Program-made: the position numbers and the translations under genes
From: Desulfobacteraceae bacterium
GTDB taxonomy: Bacteria > Desulfobacterota > Desulfobacteria > Desulfobacterales > Desulfosalsimonadaceae
Reading direction: 5' to 3'
NCBI GenBank assembly: GCA_021737225.1
Contig: JAIPEJ010000006.1
Span: 1-36,608 of the forward strand
Length of the DNA stretch: 36,608 nt
Notes under the pieces: model-generated
What the model was told of the DNA's origin: nothing
The model's input: only the letters and a program-made list of their open reading frames with translations
Databases searched by the model: none
Shown here: positions 1 to 8,611 of the stretch, piece by piece
How the letters are laid out: the number at the start of each line of letters is the position of its first letter
Position numbering within the stretch: position 1 is the stretch's first letter

Positions 1-150
1 ATTTTCAGGTGTTAAAATTTGAAACCCTCCGGGATTTCCAATTTTGCCGCATCTACTGCGTCAGATGCAGTCTCGCATAGTCCACTATAGCTTGTCTGCA
101 TCTTCCTTGTATCTGCGGCAAACTTGAAAATCGCTCAAATTAGGTTACAT
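1..150 (+). repeat. Palindromic ~150 bp dispersed element, copy 1
   Basis: This copy is almost identical to the reverse complement of 16735-16885; by eye the two differ by two substitutions and one single-base indel. The element is itself a large imperfect palindrome centred on ATAGTCCACTAT, with arms that begin GCCGCATCT on one side and end TATCTGCGGC on the other. The palindrome extends outward into AATTTGA-containing ends. No ORF lies inside it. It ends 8 bp before the start codon of the sigma54 regulator, so it forms that gene's leader. The window begins exactly at the edge of the shared sequence, so the true left boundary cannot be seen. It looks like a MITE-type non-autonomous element or a structured regulatory repeat. 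Confidence 0.85.
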
Positions 151-158
151 AAAAACGC

Positions 159-1574
159 ATGAAACAGGAAAGATTCAAACCAATGGATATCGGCGAGCAC
201 TGGAAGACGATTTTTAACACCCTGCATGACGGACTGATCGTGGTGGATATCTCGGGCCGGATTGTGGCGGTCAACCCGGCGGCCGAGCAGATCACGGGAT
301 ATGCGGCAGATGAGATCGAAGGGCGGACATGCCGGATTTTAAACTGCACGGGATGCAAGTTCGTGGGAAAGGGGGCTGGCGAGAACTGGTGCCGGATGTT
401 TGCGGCAGGTACGGTCCGGGACAAGAAGTGCCTGATTACCAAGAAGGACCGGCGAACCGTGCATATTTTAAAAAGCGCCCGGGTACTGCGCGACGAGGCC
501 GGGGAAATGATCGGGGCGGTTGAGACCCTCACCGACATTTCCCAGATTATCCGCCAGCAGCGGGAAATCCAGTCCCTGAGGCAGACCTACCAGCTCGATG
601 AGGGCTTTCATGGGATTCTGGGCAAATCTCCGGTGATGACCAACCTTTTTGAAATGATCGACAACGTGGCCAGATCGGATGCGCCGGTCATGATCTCCGG
701 GGAAAGCGGAACCGGCAAGGAAATGGTGGCAAGAGCGGTGCATGATGCCGGCCCCCGTAAGGACAAGCCGTTTATCAAGGTCAATTGTGCCGCCTTGAAT
801 GAAAACCTGCTGGAAAGCGAGCTGTTCGGCCATGTCAAGGGTGCCTTTACCGGGGCGGACCGCTCGCGGCTGGGGCGGTTTGAAGCCGCCCACGAGGGCA
901 CCATCCTGCTCGATGAAATCGGGGATATTCCGCTGTCCACGCAGGTCAAGCTCCTCCGGGTCATAGAGGAAAAAAAGATCGAGCGCGTGGGCGAGCACGA
1001 CCAGATTCCGGTCGATGTGCGCATCATCACCGCCACCAACAAGAACCTGGAGCAGCTCGTGCAGGCGGGCGGGTTCAGGGAAGACCTCTATTTCCGGATA
1101 AACGTGTTTCCCATTCACTGCCCCCGTCTGGCCGATCGGAGCGAAGATATCCCCATGCTCGTGCGGCACTTTATCCAGCGCAACACGGTCAATTCGGAAA
1201 AAAAGATTCTCGGCGTCACGCCCGAGGCCCTCGATTTGCTCACGAGCTATGCCTGGCCCGGCAATATCCGGGAATTGCGCAATACCATTGAATATGCCTT
1301 TGTGCTGTGTCCGGGCGGAAGCATTGACGTGGATCACTTGCCGCCACGGGTTGCCGCGGGACAGTCGGAAGGGTTTGCAGAAGGGGAAGGTGCGGATGAC
1401 ACCGCCAACGGCACAGCGGATCGGGCGCTTCTGGAGCGCACACTGCGGCAGACCGGGTGGAATCAGTCCGAAACTGCCAGGATTCTGGGGGTCAGCCGGG
1501 TGACCGTGTGGAAGAAGATTAAAAAGTATGACATTGCACGCCCCTGGGCTGAACAAGGCGGAGCGGGCCTGTGA
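159..1574 (+). CDS. PAS-domain sigma54-dependent transcriptional activator (Fis-type HTH)
   Basis: Enhancer-binding protein of 471 aa that would activate RNA polymerase-sigma54. An N-terminal PAS sensor covers about residues 10-130, with cysteines at 58, 63, 66, 78 and 91 in a CRILNCTGC...C...C arrangement. The AAA+ domain covers about 150-390, with Walker A GESGTGKE (181-188), the sigma54-contact loop GAFTGA (228-233) and Walker B GTILLDEIGD (247-256). A Fis-type helix-turn-helix lies at about 435-465 (WNQSETARILGVSRVTVWKKI). There is no receiver domain, so control is probably by ligand or redox sensing rather than phosphorylation. The start is uncertain: ATG 159 has only a distant AGG, and ATG 183 (MDIGEHW) follows AGGAAAG and fits the family's usual beginning. 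Its target is unknown; the nearest candidates are the convergent thiolase/icmF genes. Confidence 0.93.
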   Translation: MKQERFKPMDIGEHWKTIFNTLHDGLIVVDISGRIVAVNPAAEQITGYAADEIEGRTCRILNCTGCKFVGKGAGENWCRMFAAGTVRDKKCLITKKDRRTVHILKSARVLRDEAGEMIGAVETLTDISQIIRQQREIQSLRQTYQLDEGFHGILGKSPVMTNLFEMIDNVARSDAPVMISGESGTGKEMVARAVHDAGPRKDKPFIKVNCAALNENLLESELFGHVKGAFTGADRSRLGRFEAAHEGTILLDEIGDIPLSTQVKLLRVIEEKKIERVGEHDQIPVDVRIITATNKNLEQLVQAGGFREDLYFRINVFPIHCPRLADRSEDIPMLVRHFIQRNTVNSEKKILGVTPEALDLLTSYAWPGNIRELRNTIEYAFVLCPGGSIDVDHLPPRVAAGQSEGFAEGEGADDTANGTADRALLERTLRQTGWNQSETARILGVSRVTVWKKIKKYDIARPWAEQGGAGL

Positions 1575-1648
1575 TGCCGGTTTTAAGAAAGGGGGCGCTG
1601 ATTGTCGCCGGCTTTATCCGCAGCTTTTTTAAATAAACGGATTGAGGA

Positions 1649-1712
1649 CCACGAATTTCACTAAGAAAAATCATGCATCAAATCCCTTCTTGCCCTTCGC
1701 GTGCTTCGTGGT
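1649..1712. repeat. CCACGAAG-type inverted repeat, copy 1
   Basis: Imperfect inverted repeat that opens CCACGAATTTCACTAAG and closes CTTCGCGTGCTTCGTGG. It lies between the convergent regulator and thiolase genes (spacer 1575-1747). Related elements occur at 2958-3032, 21177-21249 and 32460-32540. It could fold as a bidirectional terminator-like hairpin, but it has no canonical T-run. Confidence 0.7.
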
Positions 1713-1747
1713 TCTATCAGGTTGCCCGGATCGTTCAAACGGGCGGG

Positions 1748-2923
1748 CTACCGGTGCACGGTCATGGCCACGGCTTCTCCGCCGCCCAGGCACAGGGATG
1801 CCAGGCCGGTTTTGACATCCCGCCGCGTCATTTCGTATAAAAGCGTGGTCAGCACACGGGTCCCGCTGGCGCCGATGGGGTGGCCCAGTGCCACGCTGCC
1901 GCCGTTAACGTTGACAATATCCGGATCCAGCCCCAGTTCGCGTATGACCGCCACCGTGGATCCGGAAAAGGCCTCGTTGATTTCATAAAGGTCCACGTCC
2001 TGGGTTTTCATTCCGGCCTTGTCCAGGCACTTGGGAATGGCCAGGATCGGGGCAACCAGTACGTATTTCATGTCCAGGCCGGCAGATGCCTGGGCGCCGA
2101 TACGGGCAATGGGCGTGATGCCCAGTTCCGCGGCTTTTGTATCAGACATCACCACCACGGCCGAGGCGCCGTCGCTGATAATCGAGGCATTGCCGGCCGT
2201 GCCTTTGCCGTCTTTTTGAAATGCCGGCTTCATTTTGGCCAGGGTCTCATACGGGGTGGGCTTCGGGGCCTCATCCCGGTTAAATTCCGTGGTGCCGCCT
2301 TTGCGGCCCGGGATGGTCACCGGTGCGATTTCTTCGTCAAACCGGCCGGATTCCACGGCATCTATGGCCCGGCTGTAGGACATTTCCGCGTAGCGATCCT
2401 GGTCTTCCCGGCTGACGCCGTATTTTTCGGAACACAGCTCGTTGGATACCCCCATGTGAAAATCATTGACAATATCCCACAATCCGTCGTGGAGCATGTG
2501 GTCCTGCAGGGTCCCGGCGCCCATGCGGTAGCCGAACCGGGCTTTTTCCAGGTAATAGGGCGCCATGCTCATGGTCTCCATGCCGCCGGCCACGACCACC
2601 TCGGCATCGCCGCACATAATGGCCTGTGCGGCAAGCATCACCGATTTCAACCCGGATCCGCAGACCTTGTTTATGGTCAGGCATTCGGCTTCCCAGGGCA
2701 GGCCGGCCCTGACCGCTGCCTGGCGGGCCGGGTTCTGACCGTATCCCAGCGGCAGCACCATGCCCATGATGACCTCGTTTACCACTTGCCCGGAGATGTT
2801 TGCCCGGCCAAGGGCCTGGCTTATCACGTGGGCGCCCAGATCCGTGGCGCCCGTGTTTGCCAGGCTGCCGTTGAATGTGCCTAGCGGGGTTCTTACTGCA
2901 CTGACAATAACCGGTGTTGCCAT
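1748..2923 (-). CDS. Acetyl-CoA C-acetyltransferase (thiolase)
   Basis: Type II thiolase of 391 aa, the usual length, which interconverts two acetyl-CoA and acetoacetyl-CoA (or cleaves 3-ketoacyl-CoA) in the cytoplasm. The nucleophilic cysteine is C88 in [10 protein letters not shown]. The catalytic pair near the C-terminus is H348 in GHPIGASG and C378 in [10 protein letters not shown]. The ATG start follows AAGGAG at good spacing. It lies 124 bp downstream of the icmF-type mutase on the same strand, separated by a repeat, which suggests a shared role in short-chain acyl-CoA metabolism. Sequence alone cannot decide between a biosynthetic role (PhaA/AtoB-like) and a degradative one. Confidence 0.95.
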   Translation of the reverse strand: MATPVIVSAVRTPLGTFNGSLANTGATDLGAHVISQALGRANISGQVVNEVIMGMVLPLGYGQNPARQAAVRAGLPWEAECLTINKVCGSGLKSVMLAAQAIMCGDAEVVVAGGMETMSMAPYYLEKARFGYRMGAGTLQDHMLHDGLWDIVNDFHMGVSNELCSEKYGVSREDQDRYAEMSYSRAIDAVESGRFDEEIAPVTIPGRKGGTTEFNRDEAPKPTPYETLAKMKPAFQKDGKGTAGNASIISDGASAVVVMSDTKAAELGITPIARIGAQASAGLDMKYVLVAPILAIPKCLDKAGMKTQDVDLYEINEAFSGSTVAVIRELGLDPDIVNVNGGSVALGHPIGASGTRVLTTLLYEMTRRDVKTGLASLCLGGGEAVAMTVHR

Positions 2924-2957
2924 ATTTTCTCCTTGTGGTTATGAGCAGTTTTTGTCA

Positions 2958-3032
2958 CCACGAAGTCCACGAAGCAAACGAAGAAAAATAAATTAAAAAT
3001 CAAAACCTTCGTGATCTTCGTGCCCTTTGTGG
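2958..3032. repeat. CCACGAAG-type inverted repeat, copy 2
   Basis: The left arm repeats a 9-base unit (CCACGAAGTCCACGAAG...), the centre is AT-rich, and the right arm ends CTTCGTGCCCTTTGTGG. It fills most of the 124 bp gap between the mutase and thiolase genes, so it may modulate read-through or transcript stability. Confidence 0.75.
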
Positions 3033-3047
3033 TTGTTCCTGAATCTG

Positions 3048-6000
3048 TTACATGTTGCGCCTGTACTTGCCGCCCACTTCGTAGAGCGCCCGGGTGATCT
3101 GGCCCAGGGTGCAGTAGCGCACGGTATGCATCAGCTCGGCAAAGATGTTGTCGCCTGCCAGCACGGTGTCCTTGAGCCTGCGCATGGCCTCGGGGGCCTT
3201 GTCGCGGTTTCTTTCGGCAAAGTCGTTGCGGCGCGCAAGCTGGGACTGCTTTTCTTCCTCCGTGGCCCGGGAAAGCTCCAGGTCGCAGATGGCTTCTTCG
3301 GCGTCCGCCTCCGGGTTGGTAAACGTGTTGACCCCGATAATGGGCATCTCCCCGGAGTGCTTGAGGTGCTCGTAGTACATGGATTCTTCCTGAATCTTGC
3401 TGCGCTGGTATCCCCGCTCCATGGCGCCCTGGACCCCGCCCCGGGCCGTGATCCGGTCGAACTCGCAGAGTACGGCCTCCTCGACCAGGTCGGTCAGGGT
3501 TTCGATGATAAAGCTGCCCTGGTTGAAGTTTTCGTTCTTGGTGGTGCCCAGTTCCCGGTTGATGATCATCTGGATGGCCAGCGAGCGCCGCACGGATTCG
3601 GCCGAAGGCGTGGTCACCGCCTCGTCGTATGCGTTGGTGTGCAGGCTGTTGCAGTTGTCATAAATGGCATACAGGGCCTGCAGGGTGGTCCGGATATCGT
3701 TGAACTGGATGTCCTGGCTGTGCAGCGAGCGGCCCGAGGTCTGGATGTGGTATTTGAGCATCTGGGAGCGGGCCGAGCCGCCGTACTTGTGATACATGGC
3801 CACCGACCAGATGCGCCGGGCCACCCGGCCGATCACGCTGTATTCCGGATCCATGCCCGAGGAGAAAAAGTAGGAGAGATTCGGCGCAAAACTGTCAATG
3901 GGCATGCCCCGGGACAGGTAGTATTCCACGTAGGTAAACCCGTTTGCCAGGGTAAATGCCAGCTGCGAGATCGGGTTTGCCCCGGCCTCTGCGATGTGGT
4001 AGCCGGAGATTGAAACCGAGTAGAAGTTCCTGACATTGTAGTCAATAAAGTACTGCTGGATATCGCCCATCATTTTCAGGGCGAAATCAATGGAAAAAAT
4101 GCAGGTGTTCTGGCCCTGGTCTTCTTTTAATATATCGGCCTGCACCGTGCCCCGGATATTGGAGAGCACTTCGGCTTCGATTTCGCGGGCTTCGGCGTCA
4201 TTCGGGGCGCGCCCGTTGTCCGCGGTAAAGCGGTCAATGCGCTGGTCAATGGCGGTGTTGAAAAACATGGCCAGCATCATGGGCGCCGGGCCGTTGATGG
4301 TCATGGACACGGAGGTGTTTTCCGCGGCCAGGTCAAAGCCGGCATACAGGGCCTTGACATCGTCAAGGTTGCATACGCTCACACCCGAGGTCCCCACCTT
4401 TCCGTAGACATCCGGCCGGGTTTCCGGGTCGAATCCGTACAGGGTCACCGAGTCAAACGCCGTGGAAAGTCGTTTTGCCGGGTAGGCCTCGGAGAGCATC
4501 TTAAATCTCCGGTTGGTGCGTTCCGGATCGCCTTCGCCGGCAAACATCCGGGTGGGTTCTTCTTCCTTGCGTTTTAAGGGAAACACGCCCGCGGTATACG
4601 GAAACCGGCCCGGGATGTTTTCTTTTCGCATCCAGGTGTAGATGTCCCCGGGGTCATGAAAGTCGGGTAGGGCAATGCGGGGGATCCGGCTGCCGGAAAG
4701 GCTCTCGGTATACAGGGGCTGGCGGATTTCCCGGTCCCGCACCTGGTATACCAGTTCGTCCCCGGTGTATGTGGTCTTGATTTCCTCCCATTGTTCCAGA
4801 AGCCGGGTGCTTTCCGGCTCAATTTGCGAGTCCGCGGCCTCGATTTCCTTTTTCAGCCGGGCCATCAGGTCGTCTGCATCCCCGGACAGGTTTTCGCCCG
4901 ACAGGCGTTGTGCGGTCTGCTTGACGTGCCAGGCGCTGCGGATGGCCTCGGCCTGGTTCCGGGTGTGATGGTGGTATTCCCGCACCATCTCTGAAATTTC
5001 CGATAAATAGCGGTTCCTGTCCGGCGGCACGATAATGGTCTTGGAAGAAGAGGTCTTGCCCTCGGGCCTGGGCAGTTCGGAGCGCAGTTTGACCCCGGTC
5101 TTTTCGGAAAGCTGCTCTATGAGAAAATGGTACATGGCGGTTACGCCGTCGTCGTTGAACTTGGAGGCGATGGTGCCGAATACCGGCATGTCATCGGGCC
5201 TGGCATCAAATGCCTTGCGGTTTCGCTGGACCTGTTTGCGGATGTCGCGCACCGCGTCCTCGCTGCCCTGCTTGTCAAACTTGTTGACCACGATCACGTC
5301 TGCATAGTCGAGCATGTCGATTTTTTCGAGCTGGGTGGCAGCCCCGTAATCACTGGTCATGACGTATGCCGAAAGGTCCGTGAGGTCGAAGATGCTGGAG
5401 GCACCCTGGCCGATGCCCGCGGTTTCGATGATCACCAGGTCCATGCCCGCGGCTTTCAGGATGTCGGCGGCATCCGGCAGAACCGCGGGCAGTTCCAGGC
5501 TGCTGCGTCGCACGGCCATGCTGCGCATGTAAACCCGGGGGGAATCGATGGCGTTCATGCGGATGCGGTCTCCGAGAAGGGCGCCGCCGGTTTTTCTGCG
5601 CGACGGGTCGCAGCACAGCAGACCGATGTTGATGTCCGGATTGTCGTGCAGCAGCCGGAGCACGATTTCGTCAGTAAGCGAGGACTTACCCGCACCGCCG
5701 GTTCCGGTCAGGCCGATGACCGGGATGTCCTTTTTGGGGAGTTTCTGTTTTATCGTCTGTCGCAGAGCGTCGATGGTGCCGTCATCTGCCGCCACTGCCA
5801 ATTCGGCATAGGAAATCAGGCGTGCGATGTCCAGGGGATTGTCTGCCGACAGTGCGTCCGTGTCAGCCGGGGCCACGGATACGGGTGAAAAATCCATGTT
5901 TTGAATCATGTGGTTGATCATTCCCTGTAGGCCCATTTTTGCGCCGTCGGACGGGGAATAGATCTTGGTGATGCCGTAGTCTTCAAGCTCCTTGATCTCC

Positions 6001-6326
6001 TGGGGCACGATCACGCCGCCGCCGCCGCCGAATATCCGGATGTGATCGGCGCCCTTTTCCCGCAGGGTGTCGGCCATGTATTTGAAAAACTCCATGTGCC
6101 CGCCCTGGTAGCTGGATACGGCAATGCCCTGGACATCTTCTTCAATGGCTGCCTGCACGATTTCATCCACGGACCGGTTGTGGCCGAGGTGGATGACTTC
6201 CGCGCCCGTGTCCTGCAGGATGCGCCGCATGATGTTGATTGCCGCATCATGGCCGTCAAACAGGGACGTGGCGGTTGCCACGCGCACGGGGTTTGCAGCC
6301 TGGTATGTTTGCGTGTCAGCACCCAT
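3048..6326 (-). CDS. icmF: Fused acyl-CoA mutase with B12 and G-protein domains (IcmF type, isobutyryl-CoA mutase-like)
   Basis: Adenosylcobalamin-dependent carbon-skeleton mutase that joins three modules in one 1092 aa chain, matching the length of known IcmF proteins. An N-terminal B12-binding domain covers about residues 10-145 (DGHDAAI, SYQGGHMEF, FGGGGGVI). A MeaB/ArgK-type GTPase chaperone follows, with Walker A GTGGAGKSS near residue 205. The C-terminal part is the TIM-barrel mutase. Substrate-pocket signatures PYTAGVFP (Phe) and KEDQGQNTCIF (Gln) match isobutyryl-CoA mutases; methylmalonyl-CoA mutases have Tyr and Arg there. The expected reaction is therefore isobutyryl-CoA to n-butyryl-CoA. 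The ORF track begins at a GTG inside the Shine-Dalgarno region; AAGGAGG sits 5-6 bases before ATG 6326 (MGADTQ), so that start is used. It follows the yidD-like gene by 23 bp. Confidence 0.94.
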   Translation of the reverse strand: MGADTQTYQAANPVRVATATSLFDGHDAAINIMRRILQDTGAEVIHLGHNRSVDEIVQAAIEEDVQGIAVSSYQGGHMEFFKYMADTLREKGADHIRIFGGGGGVIVPQEIKELEDYGITKIYSPSDGAKMGLQGMINHMIQNMDFSPVSVAPADTDALSADNPLDIARLISYAELAVAADDGTIDALRQTIKQKLPKKDIPVIGLTGTGGAGKSSLTDEIVLRLLHDNPDINIGLLCCDPSRRKTGGALLGDRIRMNAIDSPRVYMRSMAVRRSSLELPAVLPDAADILKAAGMDLVIIETAGIGQGASSIFDLTDLSAYVMTSDYGAATQLEKIDMLDYADVIVVNKFDKQGSEDAVRDIRKQVQRNRKAFDARPDDMPVFGTIASKFNDDGVTAMYHFLIEQLSEKTGVKLRSELPRPEGKTSSSKTIIVPPDRNRYLSEISEMVREYHHHTRNQAEAIRSAWHVKQTAQRLSGENLSGDADDLMARLKKEIEAADSQIEPESTRLLEQWEEIKTTYTGDELVYQVRDREIRQPLYTESLSGSRIPRIALPDFHDPGDIYTWMRKENIPGRFPYTAGVFPLKRKEEEPTRMFAGEGDPERTNRRFKMLSEAYPAKRLSTAFDSVTLYGFDPETRPDVYGKVGTSGVSVCNLDDVKALYAGFDLAAENTSVSMTINGPAPMMLAMFFNTAIDQRIDRFTADNGRAPNDAEAREIEAEVLSNIRGTVQADILKEDQGQNTCIFSIDFALKMMGDIQQYFIDYNVRNFYSVSISGYHIAEAGANPISQLAFTLANGFTYVEYYLSRGMPIDSFAPNLSYFFSSGMDPEYSVIGRVARRIWSVAMYHKYGGSARSQMLKYHIQTSGRSLHSQDIQFNDIRTTLQALYAIYDNCNSLHTNAYDEAVTTPSAESVRRSLAIQMIINRELGTTKNENFNQGSFIIETLTDLVEEAVLCEFDRITARGGVQGAMERGYQRSKIQEESMYYEHLKHSGEMPIIGVNTFTNPEADAEEAICDLELSRATEEEKQSQLARRNDFAERNRDKAPEAMRRLKDTVLAGDNIFAELMHTVRYCTLGQITRALYEVGGKYRRNM

Positions 6327-6349
6327 GAAACCTCCTTGCACCGCCTGGA

Positions 6350-6784
6350 TTATTGTTCCGGGGGATATTGTCCCGGGGAGAACCAGAAATCGTTTGCAGA
6401 GACCGGGTCATTATATCTCCACTTTCCGTTAACTGGAATTTTTGGGGCATATGCCAACTCTTCCCGGCCGCACCGGATCAGCCGGTCACAGGCCATCATC
6501 GAGCCCAGCAGGGGGCCGTGTTTTTCAATGGCCGCCTGCGCATAATGCGAACAGGACGGATACATCGGGCAGCGTCCGGTTCGAACGGCACTCAGGTGAT
6601 CCAGCGGCCCCCGGTAAATCCGGATCAGCAGGTTAAGCGGCCCGGTTTCCGGATTTATCGGTCCGGCTGTCCGGGGCGCCCCGGCACACGCGGCAAGCAG
6701 GATCATGCACAGCAAAAGCGCCATTGGCATTCTGACCCAGATTTTTTTTATCATATAATACAGGCTGGCGCAAAAATCGAGCAT
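6350..6784 (-). CDS. YidD-family lipoprotein
   Basis: Small protein with a YidD (membrane protein insertion efficiency factor) core: LIRIYRGPLDHLSAVRTGRCPMYPSCSHYA, then AIEKHG...ACDRLIRCG. YidD proteins are normally about 70-90 aa cytoplasmic-side proteins encoded next to rnpA and yidC. This one is about 135-144 aa and carries a hydrophobic N-terminus ending in a lipobox, LLAAC, so it would be an anchored lipoprotein. The start is uncertain: ATG 6784 follows CGGGAAAAAATT, while ATG 6754 (MIKKIWVRM) gives a more typical signal peptide but has no visible Shine-Dalgarno. The ORF track's longer version runs through a hairpin repeat and is rejected. The stop lies 23 bp before icmF, so the two are probably cotranscribed. 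Its role here is unknown. Confidence 0.8.
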   Translation of the reverse strand: MLDFCASLYYMIKKIWVRMPMALLLCMILLAACAGAPRTAGPINPETGPLNLLIRIYRGPLDHLSAVRTGRCPMYPSCSHYAQAAIEKHGPLLGSMMACDRLIRCGREELAYAPKIPVNGKWRYNDPVSANDFWFSPGQYPPEQ

Positions 6785-6824
6785 AATTTTTTCCCGGTCT
6801 TTCAGATTCTTTCGCGTTTTTCCG

Positions 6825-6908
6825 CGTCGGGACGGCGGGGAAGTTTGCGCATATGCCCTCCGCTGTCGCGCCCGATGCATCTGCGCAAACCACCCCGCCG
6901 TCCCGACG
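6825..6908. repeat. 84 nt hairpin element, copy 1
   Basis: Long stem-loop. The outer arms CGTCGGGACGGCGGGG and CCCCGCCGTCCCGACG pair perfectly, followed by GTTTGCGCA pairing with TGCGCAAAC across a small mismatch. The loop contains CTGTCGCGCCCGATGCATC. A second copy in the same orientation lies at 16158-16241, and homology continues downstream (GGAAAGCTT...CCTGTTTCC). It sits between the ABC permease and the yidD-like gene, upstream of the latter. REP-like element or structured RNA; no transposase of the RAYT kind is in the window. Confidence 0.8.
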
Positions 6909-6978
6909 GCCACCACCACGGAAAGCTTTCCCGAACCTGTTTCCTCAAAAATCCAATATCTCCGATTCCCGCCTTTTT

Positions 6979-7848
6979 TCACAACCCGCACCCGCAGGCC
7001 GGGGCGTTTTCGGTGCGGCTCCGGGCGACTGCGCGTTTGCGCCGGCGGGAGATCAGAAGATCAATTGCCAGGGAGATGAAAAATCCCGCGGCCGCCACCA
7101 GGATAATGCTGGCCCCGGAAGTGAGGTCGAGCATGTATGCCACCCACAGCCCGGTAATATTGAACACGGCCGACAGGATGACGGCGATGACCATCATCGC
7201 GCCCAGGGATTTGGCGTATTTTTCCGCAATATACGGCGGAATGGACAAAAGCGCAATAACCAGGATCAGCCCGACCACCCGGATGATAAACACAATGGAG
7301 ACCGCCACCAACGCCATGAACAGAAAGTAGAGGAGGTTGACCGGGACGCCGCGGAGCCGGGCAAATTCCACGTCATAGGAAATGGCGATCATGTCCCGGT
7401 AAAAATAGATCGTCACCGCCAGGGTCACAGCCCCCATGGCGGTCATCCACCAGACATCCCCTGCGGGTACGGCCAGGATGCTGCCGAACAGGTAGCTCAT
7501 CAGGTCCACGTTGTAGCCCGGGCTCAGGTCGATGAGAATGATACCGATGGCCATGCCCACGGCCCACAATACCCCGATAAAGGTATCGGAACGCTCTGGG
7601 GTCCTCATGGTCACCGCAGTCATGATCAGGGCCGCGCCCAGGGAAAATCCCAGCGTGCCGAAGATGTAGGGGATGCCGAAAAACAGGGCCGTCCCGATTC
7701 CGCCGTAGGCGGCATGGGCGATCCCGCCGGTGAGGAAAACCAGCCGGTTGACCACCACGAAAGTGCCGATCACGCCGCAGATCAGGCTGGCAAAAAGGCC
7801 GGCAAAAAGCGCGTTGCGCATGAACTCGAACTGCAGTGCTTCAATCAT
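6979..7848 (-). CDS. Zinc/manganese-type ABC transporter permease (ABC-3 family)
   Basis: Integral membrane subunit of 289 aa with about eight hydrophobic segments, typical of ZnuB/MntB-type metal importers (for example FVVVNRLVFLTGGIAHAAYGGIG and the GLILVIALLSIPPYIAEKYAKSL region). The ORF track start at 7914 is too early. ATG 7848 (MIEALQFEFM) overlaps the stop of the ATPase gene by 4 bases (ATGA), which implies translational coupling, so that start is chosen. The C-terminus is basic (ISRRRKRAVARS). It works with the ATPase and binding protein encoded immediately upstream. Zinc rather than manganese is favoured by the His-containing binding protein but is not proven. Confidence 0.92.
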   Translation of the reverse strand: MIEALQFEFMRNALFAGLFASLICGVIGTFVVVNRLVFLTGGIAHAAYGGIGTALFFGIPYIFGTLGFSLGAALIMTAVTMRTPERSDTFIGVLWAVGMAIGIILIDLSPGYNVDLMSYLFGSILAVPAGDVWWMTAMGAVTLAVTIYFYRDMIAISYDVEFARLRGVPVNLLYFLFMALVAVSIVFIIRVVGLILVIALLSIPPYIAEKYAKSLGAMMVIAVILSAVFNITGLWVAYMLDLTSGASIILVAAAGFFISLAIDLLISRRRKRAVARSRTENAPACGCGL

Positions 7849-8606
7849 GATTCGTCCTCGTGGGTCTTTAAAATCCGGTGGGGCTGGCCGTGGGCGATGA
7901 GTTCCACCGGGCACTGATATCCCATGTCCAGCATATCCTGGGTGATTTCCCCCTGGTCATGGTAATAGACCTGCCGGTTGACACAGGCCACGGCGGTCAC
8001 GGACGAGGACATGACCATCAGGTCGTGGCTGACAATGATAATGGTCTTTGTGCGGTTGAGTTCCTGCAGCAGGGAATAGAGCTCGGCCTGGCCGCCGGTG
8101 TCCACGCTGGCGGTGGGTTCGTCCAGGATCAGGATGTCTGGATCCGTGGTCAGGGCCCGGGCGATAAATACCCGTTCCCGCTGACCCCCGGAAAGATCGT
8201 CGATCTTGCGATTCTCGTATCCGGCCATGCCCATTTGTTCAAGCGACGCTGCGGCCGCTTTCCGGTCACGATCCCGGATACGGGAGCTTCCGCGGTGGCG
8301 CAGCCGGCCCATTAATACCACGTCGATCACGGAAATGGGAAAGGAGCGGTTAATGGCCACATCCTGGGGCACGTAACCGAAGCAGTGGGAAATTTTTTGC
8401 GGAGCCTTGCCGAAAATGCGGATTTTTCCGGAATCCGGTCTTAAAAGCCCGAGCATGAGCTTGACCAGCGTGGACTTGCCACTGCCGTTGGGACCGATAA
8501 TGGCCAGAAATTCCCGCTCCGCCACGCTGAAGCTGGCGTTTTCGATTACAGGTACCCCGTCATAGGAGAAGAAGACTTCCTCGGCAGTAATCACCGGCTC
8601 GCCCAT
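7845..8606 (-). CDS. Zinc/manganese-type ABC transporter ATP-binding protein
   Basis: Cytoplasmic ATPase subunit of 253 aa that powers the metal importer. It shows Walker A GPNGSGKST (about 39-47), Q-loop YVPQD, signature LSGGQRERV, Walker B ILILDEPTASVD and the switch histidine in SHD. The C-terminal CPVELIAHGQPHRIL resembles the tail seen in ZnuC-like ATPases of metal importers. The ATG start follows GAGGTAAGC. The gene begins 5 bases after the binding-protein stop and overlaps the permease by 4 bases, so the three genes form one operon. Confidence 0.94.
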   Translation of the reverse strand: MGEPVITAEEVFFSYDGVPVIENASFSVAEREFLAIIGPNGSGKSTLVKLMLGLLRPDSGKIRIFGKAPQKISHCFGYVPQDVAINRSFPISVIDVVLMGRLRHRGSSRIRDRDRKAAAASLEQMGMAGYENRKIDDLSGGQRERVFIARALTTDPDILILDEPTASVDTGGQAELYSLLQELNRTKTIIIVSHDLMVMSSSVTAVACVNRQVYYHDQGEITQDMLDMGYQCPVELIAHGQPHRILKTHEDES

Positions 8607-8611
8607 TTCGC

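Noticed and set aside
468-1556. 362 aa minus-strand ORF opposite the sigma54 regulator
   Set aside because: Mirror frame of a gene with intact AAA+ motifs.
3027-4013. 328 aa plus-strand ORF
   Set aside because: Antisense shadow of the icmF mutase domain; no recognisable motif.
6326-6341. GTG start for the mutase in the ORF track
   Set aside because: The GTG overlaps the AAGGAGG ribosome site of the ATG at 6326.
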